Below are positions 18,276 through 28,240 of a DNA stretch of 64,000 nt, piece after piece. The notes beneath the pieces are model-generated. The model saw only the letters and a program-made list of their open reading frames with translations, was not told the origin of the DNA and made no database searches. Source of the DNA: Paraburkholderia caribensis (GTDB lineage Bacteria; Pseudomonadota; Gammaproteobacteria; Burkholderiales; Burkholderiaceae); the NCBI RefSeq assembly GCF_002902945.1, contig NZ_CP026103.1:930001-994000 (forward strand). The letters are read 5' to 3'. Both the position numbers and the translations under genes were made by a program. Position 1 is the first letter of the stretch; every line of letters starts with the position of its first letter.

Positions 18276-21058
18276 GCGCCATGCTGCCCTGCCTCGCCGA
18301 CGACCTCCGTAGCGGCGACGCGAGCGGCGCGCCGGTCGTGAGACTGCATGACGTGACACTGCGCTTCCGCGAGACGGTCGCGCTCGACGGCGTCACGCTC
18401 GACATTCCCGCGAAGCGGATGGTGGGCCTGATCGGGCCAGACGGAGTCGGCAAGTCGAGCCTGCTCGCGCTGGCGTCGGGCGCCCGCAAGGTGCAGCACG
18501 GCACGGTTGAAACCCTGGGCGGCGACATGGCGTCGGCGCGCCACCGCAACCACGTGTGCCCGCGCATCGCGTACATGCCGCAGGGCCTGGGGAAGAATTT
18601 GTACCCGACGCTGTCGGTCGAAGAGAACCTGCAATTCTTCGCGCGGCTATTCGGCCACGACGTAGCCGAACGCCGCCGCCGCGTTGACGACCTGACGCGC
18701 AGCACGGGGCTTTATCCGTTTCTGTCGCGTCCAGCGGGCAAGCTCTCCGGCGGCATGAAGCAGAAGCTCGCGCTGTGCTGCGCGCTGATTCACGACCCGG
18801 ACCTGCTGATTCTCGACGAGCCGACCACGGGTGTGGATCCGCTCGCGCGCACGCAGTTCTGGAACCTGATCGCGCGCATTCGTGATACGCATCCCGCGAT
18901 GAGCGTGATCGTCGCCACCGCCTATATGGACGAAGCAAAGCGCTTCGACTGGCTCGTCGCGCTCGATGCCGGACGCGTGCTCGCGACCGGCACGCCGGCC
19001 GCGATTCTCGATCAAACGGGCTGCCGCACGCTTGAGGCAGCATTCATTGCGTTGCTGCCTGAGGCGAGACGACGCGGGCACCACGCTGTCCAGATCACAC
19101 CGCTGCAGACGGGCGACGAAACGGACCTGGCGATCGAAGCCCATGATCTAACGATGCGTTTCGGCGACTTCGTCGCGGTCGACCACGTGAGCTTCCGCAT
19201 CCGCAGAGGCGAGATCTTCGGCTTTCTTGGCTCGAACGGTTGCGGCAAGTCGACCACGATGAAGATGCTGACGGGACTGCTGCCCGCTACTGAAGGCTCC
19301 GCCACGCTGTTCGGGCACCCGGTGGATCCTGACGATATCGACACGCGCCGACGCGTCGGCTACATGTCGCAAGCGTTCTCGCTGTATGGCGAGCTCACCG
19401 TGCGGCAGAACTTGATACTCCATGCGCGGCTGTTCCATGTGAACGAGCGCGAGATTCCCGCGCGCGTCGACGAAATGGTGAACCGCTTCGGCCTCGCGGA
19501 CGTGCTCGACACGCTGCCCGCGAACCTGCCGCTGGGCGTCAGGCAGCGCCTGTCGCTCGCGGTGGCGATGGTGCACAAGCCGGAACTGCTGATTCTCGAC
19601 GAACCGACCTCGGGGGTGGACCCGATTGCGCGCGACAGCTTCTGGCAGCTGATGCTCGATCTGGCCCGCCGCGACCGCGTGACGATCTTCATCTCGACGC
19701 ACTTCATGAACGAAGCGGAGCGCTGCGATCGCATCTCGCTGATGCACGCCGGGAAGGTGCTCGCCAGCGACGCGCCGGACGCGCTCGTGCGTGCGCGCCG
19801 CGCGGCAACGCTCGAAGCGGCATTCATCGGCTATCTGGTCGATGCGGGCGGCGAGCCGGCCATTGATATCGCGTCGCGGGGCACGACAATTGCCCCGCCG
19901 CGCGAAGCGGCCGCCCGCGCGACCAGCCAGCGCCGCTTCAGCCCGACGCGGATGCTCAGTTACATGTGGCGCGAAGGGCTCGAGCTGCGGCGCGACCCGG
20001 TGCGCGCGACGCTCGCGCTGCTAGGCTCGCTCGTCCTGATGTGCGTCATGGGCTTTGGCATCAATTTGGATGTCGAAAAGCTCAGCTTCGCGGTGCTCGA
20101 CCGTGACCAGACCGAACTGAGCCGCGACTACGCGCTGAACATTTCGGGCTCGCGCTACTTCGTTCAGCAGGCGCCGCTTGCCGACTACGACGACGTCGAC
20201 AGGCGCATGCGCAGCGGCCGGCTCTCGCTCGCAGTCGAGATACCGCCGGACTTCGCACGCGACCTGCAGCGCGGTAGACCGGTCGAGATAGGCGCGTGGA
20301 TAGACGGCGCGATGCCGCAGCGAGCGGAGACGATCCGCGGCTACGTTCAAGGCATGCACGCGGCCTGGCTCGCAGATCAGGCGCAGCACCGGCTCGGCGC
20401 TGCGCCTGCCGCCCGGCTCGACATCGAGACGCGCTTTCGCTACAACCCCGACGTGAGAAGCCTTCCGGCAATGGTGCCCGCGATCATTCCGATGCTGCTG
20501 CTGATGCTGCCGGCGATGCTGACCGCGCTTGCGGTCGTGCGCGAACGGGAATTGGGTTCGATCGTGAACCTGTACGTCACGCCCGTCACGCGTGCGGAAT
20601 TTCTGCTCGGCAAGCAGGTGCCGTACGTGCTGCTCGCGCTCGTCAACTTCCTGCTGATGACACTGATGGCGCGCTTCGCGTTCGGCGTTCCCGTGAAGGG
20701 CAGCTTCATCACGCTGCTTGCGGCCGTTCTTGTCTTCAGCATCGTGGCGACCAGCCTTGGGCTCCTTGCGTCCACATTCACGCGCAGCCAGATTGCCGCC
20801 ATTTTTCTCACCATCGTCGGCACCATGGTGCCGACGATCCAGTTCGCGGGGCTGATCAATCCGCTTTCTTCGATGGAAGGCAGCGGCCGGGTCATCGGAC
20901 ACATCTATCCCGCAGGTTACATGTTCACGATTAGCCGCGGCGTATTCAACAAGGCGCTGGGCTTCGACGAATTGCGGACACAGTTCTGGCCGCTGCTCGT
21001 CACGATACCCGTGGTGATGCTGGTGACGATGGCGATGCTGCGCAAGCAGGAGACGTGA
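18272..21058 (+). CDS. RbbA-like double ABC ATPase/permease fusion
   Basis: About 928 aa from GTG 18272 (ATG at 18281 is the alternative). ABC domain 1 has Walker A GPDGVGKSS, signature LSGGMKQKLALC and Walker B LLILDEPTTGVDP. ABC domain 2 has GSNGCGKSTT, a degenerate signature (LPLGVRQRLSLA) and LLILDEPTSGVDP. From about residue 570 an ABC-2-type permease follows, with a large periplasmic loop and six C-terminal transmembrane segments (MVPAIIPMLLLMLPAMLTAL onward). The layout and the altered second signature are those of the RbbA/YhiH family. The substrate is unknown. Confidence 0.88.
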   Translation: MSAMLPCLADDLRSGDASGAPVVRLHDVTLRFRETVALDGVTLDIPAKRMVGLIGPDGVGKSSLLALASGARKVQHGTVETLGGDMASARHRNHVCPRIAYMPQGLGKNLYPTLSVEENLQFFARLFGHDVAERRRRVDDLTRSTGLYPFLSRPAGKLSGGMKQKLALCCALIHDPDLLILDEPTTGVDPLARTQFWNLIARIRDTHPAMSVIVATAYMDEAKRFDWLVALDAGRVLATGTPAAILDQTGCRTLEAAFIALLPEARRRGHHAVQITPLQTGDETDLAIEAHDLTMRFGDFVAVDHVSFRIRRGEIFGFLGSNGCGKSTTMKMLTGLLPATEGSATLFGHPVDPDDIDTRRRVGYMSQAFSLYGELTVRQNLILHARLFHVNEREIPARVDEMVNRFGLADVLDTLPANLPLGVRQRLSLAVAMVHKPELLILDEPTSGVDPIARDSFWQLMLDLARRDRVTIFISTHFMNEAERCDRISLMHAGKVLASDAPDALVRARRAATLEAAFIGYLVDAGGEPAIDIASRGTTIAPPREAAARATSQRRFSPTRMLSYMWREGLELRRDPVRATLALLGSLVLMCVMGFGINLDVEKLSFAVLDRDQTELSRDYALNISGSRYFVQQAPLADYDDVDRRMRSGRLSLAVEIPPDFARDLQRGRPVEIGAWIDGAMPQRAETIRGYVQGMHAAWLADQAQHRLGAAPAARLDIETRFRYNPDVRSLPAMVPAIIPMLLLMLPAMLTALAVVRERELGSIVNLYVTPVTRAEFLLGKQVPYVLLALVNFLLMTLMARFAFGVPVKGSFITLLAAVLVFSIVATSLGLLASTFTRSQIAAIFLTIVGTMVPTIQFAGLINPLSSMEGSGRVIGHIYPAGYMFTISRGVFNKALGFDELRTQFWPLLVTIPVVMLVTMAMLRKQET

Positions 21059-22188
21059 CGATGATACGCAGGTTCTCGAACATCTACCGGCTCGGCATCA
21101 AGGAACTGTGGAGCCTGCGCCGCGATCCGATCATGCTCGTGCTGATCGTCTACACGTTCACCGTATCGATCTACTCGGCCGCGACAGCGCAACCCGATAC
21201 GCTGCACAAGGCGCCGATCGCGGTGGTCGACGAGGACGCGTCGCCGCTTTCGGCGCGGATAGTCGAGGCATTTTTTCCGCCGCAGTTCGACACGCCCGCG
21301 CTCATTTCGGCATCGGCCGTCGACCGGGGTCTCGACACCGGCACATACACTTTCGCGCTCGACATCCCGCCGAATTTCCAGCGCGACATCCTCGCGGGCC
21401 GGCGCGCCGTCATCCAGCTGAATGTCGATGCGACCCGGATGAGTCAGGCGTTCACCGGCAGCGGCTACGTGCAGCAGATCGTGAGTGGCGAGGTCGATAC
21501 GTTCGCGCGACACTATCGGGCGAACGCGACGCCGCCCGTCGATATCGCCATACACATGCGTTTCAACCCGAACCTCGAACATGTGCGATTCGGCGCATTA
21601 ATGGAGATAATCAACAGCGTCACGATGCTGTCGATCATTCTCACCGGTGCGGCGCTCATCCGGGAGCGCGAGCACGGCACCATTGAACATTTGCTGGTCA
21701 TGCCCGTGACGCCGGCGGAAATCATGCTTTCGAAGGTCTGGTCGATGGGGCTCGTCGTTCTCGCTGCCGCTGCGTTCTCGCTGACGTTCGTTGTACGGGG
21801 GGCGCTGCACGTGCCTGTCGAGGGATCCGTGGCGCTATTCATGCTGGGCGCCGCGCTGCACCTGTTCGCGACGACGTCGATGGGCATTTTCCTCGCGACG
21901 CTCGCTCGCAGCATGCCGCAGTTCGGCATGCTGATCGTGCTCGTGCTGCTGCCGTTGCAGATGCTGTCGGGCAGCATCACTCCACGGGAGAGTATGCCGC
22001 AAATCGTTCAGGACATCATGCTCGCGGCACCCACCACGCACTTCGTCGAACTGGGTCAGGCAATACTTTACCGCGGCGCGGGCATCGACGTGGTGTGGCG
22101 GCCGTTCTGCGCATTGATCGCGATTGGCACGACGCTGTTCGCCCTATCGCTGCGCAGGTTTCGCAAAACCATCAACCAGATGGCCTAG
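21055..22188 (+). CDS. ABC-2 permease (YhhJ-like)
   Basis: About 377 aa. The N-terminal transmembrane segment (IMLVLIVYTFTVSIYSAA) is followed by a periplasmic domain homologous to that of the preceding fusion (DIPPNFQRDILAGRRAVIQL) and five C-terminal membrane segments with the ABC-2 motif LIREREHGTIEHLLVMPVTP. GTG 21055 overlaps the previous stop; ATG 21061 is equally possible. It is the second half-permease of the exporter and last gene of the operon. Confidence 0.88.
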   Translation: MTMIRRFSNIYRLGIKELWSLRRDPIMLVLIVYTFTVSIYSAATAQPDTLHKAPIAVVDEDASPLSARIVEAFFPPQFDTPALISASAVDRGLDTGTYTFALDIPPNFQRDILAGRRAVIQLNVDATRMSQAFTGSGYVQQIVSGEVDTFARHYRANATPPVDIAIHMRFNPNLEHVRFGALMEIINSVTMLSIILTGAALIREREHGTIEHLLVMPVTPAEIMLSKVWSMGLVVLAAAAFSLTFVVRGALHVPVEGSVALFMLGAALHLFATTSMGIFLATLARSMPQFGMLIVLVLLPLQMLSGSITPRESMPQIVQDIMLAAPTTHFVELGQAILYRGAGIDVVWRPFCALIAIGTTLFALSLRRFRKTINQMA

Positions 22189-22440
22189 CTGGCCCGCGAG
22201 AAGTTCGCCGACCGGAACAGCCGGGTCGCTTCGCAAGCCCGTTCAAGTCGTCGACAACCTTTAGCCGCGTGACTCGTTTGGGCCGTTGAGATCGCGCTGC
22301 GGACCTCGTCACATGCGGAGCGGTTCACAGGTCACAATTGATGTGCCAATATTGCTGACATGGAACCCTGTCTCGTCTCGAACCAACCTCGTCATCATCA
22401 CGGTCGTCACTCGATGCGCCGTGGTTCGTTACGCCCATAG
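22189..22440. other. Intergenic after efflux operon
   Basis: No coding signal was recognised. The operon probably ends here, but no clear terminator hairpin was found. Confidence 0.3.
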
Positions 22441-22995
22441 CAGGACAATAAAGTAGAGGAGGCGATTGTCCCCGCGCTGTGGTCGCAAGATACATTCATT
22501 CAAAAAGCCGGCGGCAGCGAGATCATCGACCAGATGTGGGCCTTTCCCGATAAGAAGGGACACGCCTGCTGCCTGATTCCTGAGGCAACGGCACGGTTCC
22601 AGAAGCGATGCAGCGAGTTGCTGGGCCGACAACGGGAGCGAATGTTGTTTTATATCGCTCGATGCTATCGCTACGAACGACCTCAAGCCGGCCGCTACCG
22701 CGAATTCTCCCATCTTGGATTTGAGTGTTTATGCCTCAACCCAGAATTCGCGGTCAAGCGCAGCCAGGAAGTTGCGATCGGCTTTTTCGATTCACTCGGC
22801 ATTCGCTATGAAATCGACGATTCGGCGCGCAGAGGCCTTATTTGCTATCTGAACGGTCGGGGCTTCGAAATGCGCTTTACGGAACTCGGAGCACAACAGC
22901 AAGTGGCTGGTCGCGGCGCCTGTCGGGAGGAAGCCGGTTTCGGCATCGGCGCTGAACGACTATTGTTGGCGATGACCGATCAAGGGCTTGTGTAA
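22441..22995 (+). pseudogene. Histidyl-tRNA synthetase-like catalytic core fragment
   Basis: The frame opens after a stop at 22438-22440 and reads EAIVPALWSQDTFIQKAGG, then the class II synthetase core. Motif 2 is CYRYERPQAGRYREFSHLGF, and a motif 3-like GIGAERLLLAM sits just before the stop. The N-terminal motif 1 region and the whole anticodon-binding domain of HisRS are missing. The first ATG is at 22534 (153 aa). Either it is a truncated duplicate of hisS, or a stand-alone paralogue of the HisZ/YbdZ kind; the abrupt ends favour a remnant. Confidence 0.55.
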
Positions 22996-23195
22996 CGAAC
23001 TCCAATGCCGACGCAGCTTGCGGCTAGGGATAGTCTCGCGAGTCTCATATCGCCAGTCAAACGTAGCCGAGCGATGGCGTGATTGTCCGCCTTCCGTAAC
23101 TCGATCGTCCTTGGTGGCTCGGTCTCGGCCAACCGTATCGAGGGGGCGTCGGGGGCAATCCAGAAATTCTCTTTTTGTTCACTGGAGGCTTCGCA

Positions 23196-23520
23196 GTGCG
23201 CATATACCTTTCATCCTTCGATGTGGGCGCCAGACCAGAACAACTCGTCAGCCTGGTCGGAGGTCAATTGCGGGCGGGAATCGTCGTCAATGCGCTTGAA
23301 CACCGCGAACTAGTGCGCGCAATGGCTGGAGAGTCAGACAATCAAAGTTCGAGCACTTGGGTTCGCGGTGCAAGAACTCGATCTTCGGCATTTCTTCGGA
23401 AGAACTGATCGCCTAGTCGACACTCTCGCGCAGTTCGACTCTTTGAATGCTTCGAGCTGCCCGGAAACGCAGATCGGGTTTGAGCGTGCGGTCCCTCCTT
23501 TCACGCCGTTCGTGTTTTAA
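23196..23520 (+). pseudogene. Peptidase E (S51)-like fragment
   Basis: A GTG start with GGAGG upstream begins VRIYLSSFDVGARPEQLVSL, typical of the peptidase E/glutamine amidotransferase-like N-terminus. The frame is lost near 23340. A neighbouring frame continues the family pattern (VRALGFAVQELDLRHFFGR, then DRLVDTLAQFDSL) to a stop at 23518. The nucleophilic serine region is not present. It is frameshifted and truncated. Confidence 0.5.
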
Positions 23521-23967
23521 ACAGCGAACGAAAACTCCGTAAAAATTTGCCGATTTCGACTAGCGTATGGCGATCGAATGGCAAAACGTGCTTGTATGTT
23601 ATGAAAATTGAGCGCCGGTGATATGTCGGGCACGTGAATAAGCAGACGACCCAACGAGGTAGAGCAGTCGCGAGCGATACGGCTGCCAGCGGGCTCGCTC
23701 AGTGCGTGAATTCGAGCGCGGCGACGCTGGCGTTGTCGCGAAGTTGCGCAAGCGTCTTAACGTCGAGGCAGACAACGAGAGAAGACCCGTGGACTTCGGT
23801 GCACGGGACGAAATCGATTCAAGTGTTTCACGGGGATAGTGTGGAGACTGAACGATAGAACCAGAGGAGACGCATCCTCTGCGACATGCAATGTGGGACG
23901 TCATAGATGATTTGTCGAAACTGTGGAAGCGGGGGCGAACACCCGGGAATCAGGAGACGAGACGATC
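23521..23967. other. AT-richer upstream region of the carbamoyltransferase cassette
   Basis: The sequence near 23521-23620 is clearly less GC-rich than its surroundings and is a likely promoter zone for the gene at 23968. A short frame around 23712-23847 (EFERGDAGVVAKLRKRLNVE, then RRPVDFGARDEIDSS) looks like the tail of a deleted protein, but I cannot name it. Confidence 0.35.
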
Positions 23968-25116
23968 ATGAGCGAGCACACACAGGATGGAGAGTCGCCC
24001 GGTCTGCATCGGCGCTTGATGCGCTACGATCCGATTTTAGGCTACCGTTTCGCGCCGGGCCTTAAGCTTAGGATTCCCCATGAGGGTGGCGGATATCTTG
24101 TGAAAACCAATCGCGACGGTTTTCGCTGTGATCACCCGGTGACTCACCGCAAGCACACTGCACATCGTGTGCTGGTTTTCGGCGATTCCTACACCGCGGG
24201 CGATGGCGTCAGCAACGGCAAACGGTATACGGACATTCTGGAGCAGCAACTGGCCGATACCGAGGTACTCAACTTCGGTCTGAGCGGCAGCGGTACTGAC
24301 CAGCAATACCTGGTCTTCCAGCAATATTCCGGTCAGATCGACTACGACGCTGTCGTTATTAGCGTGCTTGTGGAGAACATCCAACGCAACATGGTTCGCG
24401 AACGCGATTGGGCGGACCGCGCGGGCGAGGCGATTCGTGTGCCCAAGCCGTGGTTCGAACTTACGGCCGGCAATGATTTGAGCCTGAGAGGCATCCCCGT
24501 TCCGCCCCCGTACAGGCACGTGTCCCTCCCATCGGGAGGCGGCATAGCGTCGGTGCGTTCGAGTCTGCGCAGGATGGTCAACAGGATCGGCCCTGATTTC
24601 AAGGATCTTTGCCAGCGGATAACTAGATTCCAACCCCTGCCAGAGTACAGCGCCGCGAGCAATGATAGCTGGAAGCTCATGCAGGCTATCCTCGCAAAGT
24701 GGGTATCCGAACTTTCAGTGCCTGCTGTTATCGTTGTCATGCCGGTGTATCAGTACGTCGAGGAAACCGCAAGCTACAAGAATATCCGCATGCGTTTTGA
24801 CGAACTCGCCAAGTCGATCGACGTTCTCATTTATCACGTTCTCGACGACTTCCAGCGATTTCCAGCCAACAAAAGGCGACAGTTGCGTTTCCGGATGGAC
24901 TGCCATTACACCCCAGTTGCGCATCAGCTCATGGGACGCGCACTGGCGAAGGTCGTTGCGCCGTTGCTGCGAGCGGGCGTGCACATTGACGATGGTTCGA
25001 TGCACGATGCAGCTTCCGGAATCGTTGACGAGGAAGAGAGGTCAAGGCACGTCGATTCTGTTAAGCGGGAGCCGGGCGCGGGACGGGCGTCCCCCTCGCA
25101 AGGCATTGCCACATGA
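23968..25116 (+). CDS. SGNH/GDSL-family hydrolase
   Basis: 382 aa. Block I with the catalytic serine is VLVFGDSYTAGDG (S74). A glycine/asparagine-type segment (LNFGLSGSGTDQQYLVF) fits blocks II/III, and D311-C-H313 in MDCHYTPVAHQ supplies the Asp/His pair of block V. No signal peptide is present, so it is cytosolic or peripheral. Such proteins are esterases or O-acyltransferase-like enzymes acting on sugars or lipids. The start at 23968 has GGAGA upstream. It begins a four-gene rightward cassette with an amidohydrolase-like protein and a carbamoyltransferase, suggesting joint decoration of a glycan or small molecule. Confidence 0.75.
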   Translation: MSEHTQDGESPGLHRRLMRYDPILGYRFAPGLKLRIPHEGGGYLVKTNRDGFRCDHPVTHRKHTAHRVLVFGDSYTAGDGVSNGKRYTDILEQQLADTEVLNFGLSGSGTDQQYLVFQQYSGQIDYDAVVISVLVENIQRNMVRERDWADRAGEAIRVPKPWFELTAGNDLSLRGIPVPPPYRHVSLPSGGGIASVRSSLRRMVNRIGPDFKDLCQRITRFQPLPEYSAASNDSWKLMQAILAKWVSELSVPAVIVVMPVYQYVEETASYKNIRMRFDELAKSIDVLIYHVLDDFQRFPANKRRQLRFRMDCHYTPVAHQLMGRALAKVVAPLLRAGVHIDDGSMHDAASGIVDEEERSRHVDSVKREPGAGRASPSQGIAT

Positions 25117-25123
25117 GGGACAC

Positions 25124-26398
25124 ATGGACGTTCTGGAGTCGGGCACGTGCGAAAGAACGTGGGCAATCGTCGATACCTTGTACTTCGATTCCCGCCGGCA
25201 TCGCTTTGTGCGCGGTGACATAGAGATCGAAGGCGGGCGCATCGCGGGGGTGATGCCGCCACACACGTCGCAGCGTGCCTGCCTGATGCCGGGCGATTCA
25301 ACCGTCTGTCTTCCCGGCTTGATCGAAGCCGACGCGACGCCGGCTCATCAGGATTGGAGCGGCTATTCACTGCAACTTGCCTCATATGGGGTCACCACGG
25401 CGGGCATTTTTTTCAGGAACCCTGCAGATTGCGCAGCATCCGACGAAGCGCACGGGCCGCGCCGCCTCTTCTATGTTGAACTCACTGAAGATGGCGGCAG
25501 CGCGAACGGCGCGGAAGCGGGCGCACGTATGCTGGAAGGCATTGTGCGCTTGAGCCATTCGTTCAGGCGGCAATACTGCACGTTCATGCCTGCAGTCGTG
25601 CCTGGCGAGGTCGGATCTGCCGCAACGCTCGTTGCCGCCGCTCGGGTTGCTGAGCGGCTCGGGAGCCGGCTCTGCGTCCGACTCAGTTCGACGGCGACGG
25701 ACGCGATGCTCTATAAGGAAACGCGCTACTTCACGGAGGTGGGACTGCTCTCGTACTTGTCGCTGCTGTCACAGGCAACTATTTTCAATCTCTCACAGCT
25801 GTCCCGATGCGATGTCGCGATGGTGAATGAGTCGGCCGCGACCCTGGTTTGCGCACCTGGGGCCGTCAGCGAATGGCTGCTGGAAGAGCGCTTTGCTCGC
25901 TTGTCGTTGAAGGATCGCGCGTTGGCGTTCTCGATCGACCGACATACCACGGTGCGTGGTAGTCGCTACAGGTCGCTGACGGCGCTGTCGTCCGCGCTGA
26001 CCCATCAACCGGAGAAAGCGGCGACCCTCGATGACTTCATGGTCGATGCATTGACGTGCTCTGCGGCCCAGGCGTTAGGCATAGCCGATATCGGGCAGAT
26101 AGCGGCAGACATGAAAGCAGATCTGTGCCTGTTTGATCGGCCAGATGGCCTTGAGGAAAACGCCGGCAGCCGGGACTTTATCGAACTGATCACGTATAGC
26201 GAACCGCGCGATGTGCTGATTGGCGGTTTGCCGCTGACACGCGGGCGCATCGTTACGCGTGAACTGGAAGAATCATATGCAGGGATGCATCCGCGTGGCG
26301 TCATGGATACTGCGGGGTATGAATACATCCAGTACAACGGAAGAACACCAGGGGCCCGTCAGACACGAAAATTCACAGCAAGCGGCGTTCGATCGTAG
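25124..26398 (+). CDS. Amidohydrolase-fold protein lacking metal ligands
   Basis: 424 aa. The composite beta-sandwich of the amidohydrolase superfamily is recognisable at both ends: TWAIVDTLYFDSRRHRFVRG with IEIEGGRIAGV at the start, and AQALGIADIGQIAADMKADL with DVLIGGLPLTRGRIV at the end. The usual metal-binding 'PGLIDxHxH' is replaced by PGLIEADATPAHQD (residues 64-77), so the HxH pair is absent. Later canonical histidine positions also look substituted. It may be a catalytically altered or non-catalytic member. It starts 8 bp after the SGNH gene with AGGGA before the ATG, and 13 bp separate it from the carbamoyltransferase gene. Confidence 0.6.
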   Translation: MDVLESGTCERTWAIVDTLYFDSRRHRFVRGDIEIEGGRIAGVMPPHTSQRACLMPGDSTVCLPGLIEADATPAHQDWSGYSLQLASYGVTTAGIFFRNPADCAASDEAHGPRRLFYVELTEDGGSANGAEAGARMLEGIVRLSHSFRRQYCTFMPAVVPGEVGSAATLVAAARVAERLGSRLCVRLSSTATDAMLYKETRYFTEVGLLSYLSLLSQATIFNLSQLSRCDVAMVNESAATLVCAPGAVSEWLLEERFARLSLKDRALAFSIDRHTTVRGSRYRSLTALSSALTHQPEKAATLDDFMVDALTCSAAQALGIADIGQIAADMKADLCLFDRPDGLEENAGSRDFIELITYSEPRDVLIGGLPLTRGRIVTRELEESYAGMHPRGVMDTAGYEYIQYNGRTPGARQTRKFTASGVRS

Positions 26399-26410
26399 AG
26401 GAGGGGATTC

Positions 26411-28240
26411 ATGTCCAGATACGTACTCGGCGTTTCGGCCTTCTATCACGACTCGGCCGCGGCGGTACTGAAAGATGGAATGATTGTCGCTGCGGCGCAG
26501 GAAGAGCGGTTCAGCAGGAAGAAACATGATCCTCGCTTTCCGCGTGGCGCGATCAACTACTGTCTTGAGGAGGCCGAGATCGACGGCGGCGAGCTCGCGG
26601 CGATAGCATTCTATGACGATCCTGCGTTGACGGCGGACCGGATTATCCGGTCATCGATCGCATTTGCGCCCGACTCCGAAGCCTCTTTTAGCCGTGCGAT
26701 TGGCTCTTTCTTTGCCGTGAAACCCTATTTCAAGGATCTGATTGAGGAGATGTTGAACTGTGAGGTCCCCATCTACTTCGCGCGACATCACTGTTCACAC
26801 GCAGCATCAGCGTTTTTTCCGTCGCCGTTCGAGGAAGCTGCGGTGCTATGCGTCGATGGCGTCGGAGAGTGGTCGACGACGAGCCTGGGAATAGGGCGCG
26901 CCAGCGAGATCGAAATCCTCAAGGAAATCCGTTATCCCCATTCGCTCGGCCTGCTGTACAGCGCGTTCACGTTCTTCTGCGGCTTCAAGGTCAATAGCGG
27001 CGAGTACAAGCTGATGGGTCTTGCCCCCTATGGAAGGCCTATCTACGCAGACAGGATCAGGGAGCACCTGATCGACATCAAGGACGACGGCTCGTTCCGG
27101 CTGAATCTCGAGTTCTTCGATTTTCATCGTGGGTTGACGCTGACAAACGAGCGTTTCGACCAACTTTTCGATGGGCCACCGCGTGTGCCCGAGTCGAGAA
27201 TCAGAAGGCGCGAAATGGACCTCGCTTCATCTATTCAGGCGGTGACGGAAGAGGTCATGCTCAAGATTTCGCGTACTTTACGCGATATGACGGGTGCGGC
27301 CAACCTGTGTCTTGCGGGGGGCGTCGCGTTGAACTGCGTGGCGAACGGCAAGATTCTGCGTGCAGGGATTTTCGATGGTATCTGGATCCAACCGGCAGCG
27401 GGCGACGCGGGCGGCGCGATCGGCGCGGCGTATCTAGCGGACTTCTACATGCTTGGCGGCACCCGACCGAAGCACGATGGTGCTGGCGATTCACAACAGG
27501 GAAGTTTTCTCGGGCCGGATTTCAGCGACGATGACATTCTCACATTTCTGTCACAGTCGGGTGCCAGGTATCATCCGTTGGACGATCCCGATACCGACGC
27601 GATGGTCATCGCCTCTTTGCTCGCGGAACAAAAGATCGTCGGGATGTTTGCTGGCCGTATGGAGTTCGGTCCGCGCGCACTCGGCAACCGTTCGATTCTC
27701 GGGGATCCACGCGCGGCGACCACGCAGTCGCGCATGAACCTGAAAATCAAGTTTCGAGAATCATTCCGGCCGTTCGCACCGATTATCCTGGAGGACGATG
27801 CAGCCGACTATTTCGAGCTTGATTCGACCAGTCCCTACATGCTTATCGTTGCGCCCTTGAGGAGTGTTCATCGTCGGGTGCCGGAGCCATCGCCTGATCC
27901 TGAAGACATGCTGAAAATTGTCAATGGGTTGCGCAGTACTGTCCCGGCCATTACCCACATCGACTACAGTGCGCGGATCCAGACGGTGGAGAAGGACGTG
28001 AACCCGAAGATGTTCGCTTTGCTGCAGGCATTCCGGACACTGACGGGGTGTCCGCTGCTTGTCAATACCTCGTTCAATGTCCGCGGCGAGCCGATCGTCT
28101 GCACGCCAGAAGACGCTTATCGATGCTTTATGCGCACCGACATCGATGTGCTCGTTATGGGAAACTACATCCTCTACCGTGACGAACAGAAGCCCATCGA
28201 ATCTGACGACTCGTGGAAAAAGGAGTACCAGCTTGACTAA
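26411..28240 (+). CDS. NodU/CmcH/TobZ-family O-carbamoyltransferase
   Basis: 609 aa, the normal family length. The N-terminal Kae1-like domain starts VLGVSAFYHDSAAAVLKDG and has the metal-binding histidines H126/H127/H130 in RHHCSHAASAFFPSP. DGVGEWSTTSL and GEYKLMGLAPYGRP follow. The YrdC-like C-terminal domain carries MEFGPRALGNRSILGDPR and NTSFNVRGEPIVCTPEDA. These enzymes make carbamoyl-adenylate from carbamoyl phosphate and ATP and transfer it to a hydroxyl group (known in nodulation factors, tobramycin and cephamycin). The acceptor here is unknown. A strong GAGGAGGGG precedes the ATG. Confidence 0.92.
   Translation: MSRYVLGVSAFYHDSAAAVLKDGMIVAAAQEERFSRKKHDPRFPRGAINYCLEEAEIDGGELAAIAFYDDPALTADRIIRSSIAFAPDSEASFSRAIGSFFAVKPYFKDLIEEMLNCEVPIYFARHHCSHAASAFFPSPFEEAAVLCVDGVGEWSTTSLGIGRASEIEILKEIRYPHSLGLLYSAFTFFCGFKVNSGEYKLMGLAPYGRPIYADRIREHLIDIKDDGSFRLNLEFFDFHRGLTLTNERFDQLFDGPPRVPESRIRRREMDLASSIQAVTEEVMLKISRTLRDMTGAANLCLAGGVALNCVANGKILRAGIFDGIWIQPAAGDAGGAIGAAYLADFYMLGGTRPKHDGAGDSQQGSFLGPDFSDDDILTFLSQSGARYHPLDDPDTDAMVIASLLAEQKIVGMFAGRMEFGPRALGNRSILGDPRAATTQSRMNLKIKFRESFRPFAPIILEDDAADYFELDSTSPYMLIVAPLRSVHRRVPEPSPDPEDMLKIVNGLRSTVPAITHIDYSARIQTVEKDVNPKMFALLQAFRTLTGCPLLVNTSFNVRGEPIVCTPEDAYRCFMRTDIDVLVMGNYILYRDEQKPIESDDSWKKEYQLD

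Noticed and set aside
24662..25123. Upstream extension of the amidohydrolase-like frame
   Set aside because: It overlaps the conserved SGNH coding sequence in another frame; ATG 25124 has a good ribosome binding site.
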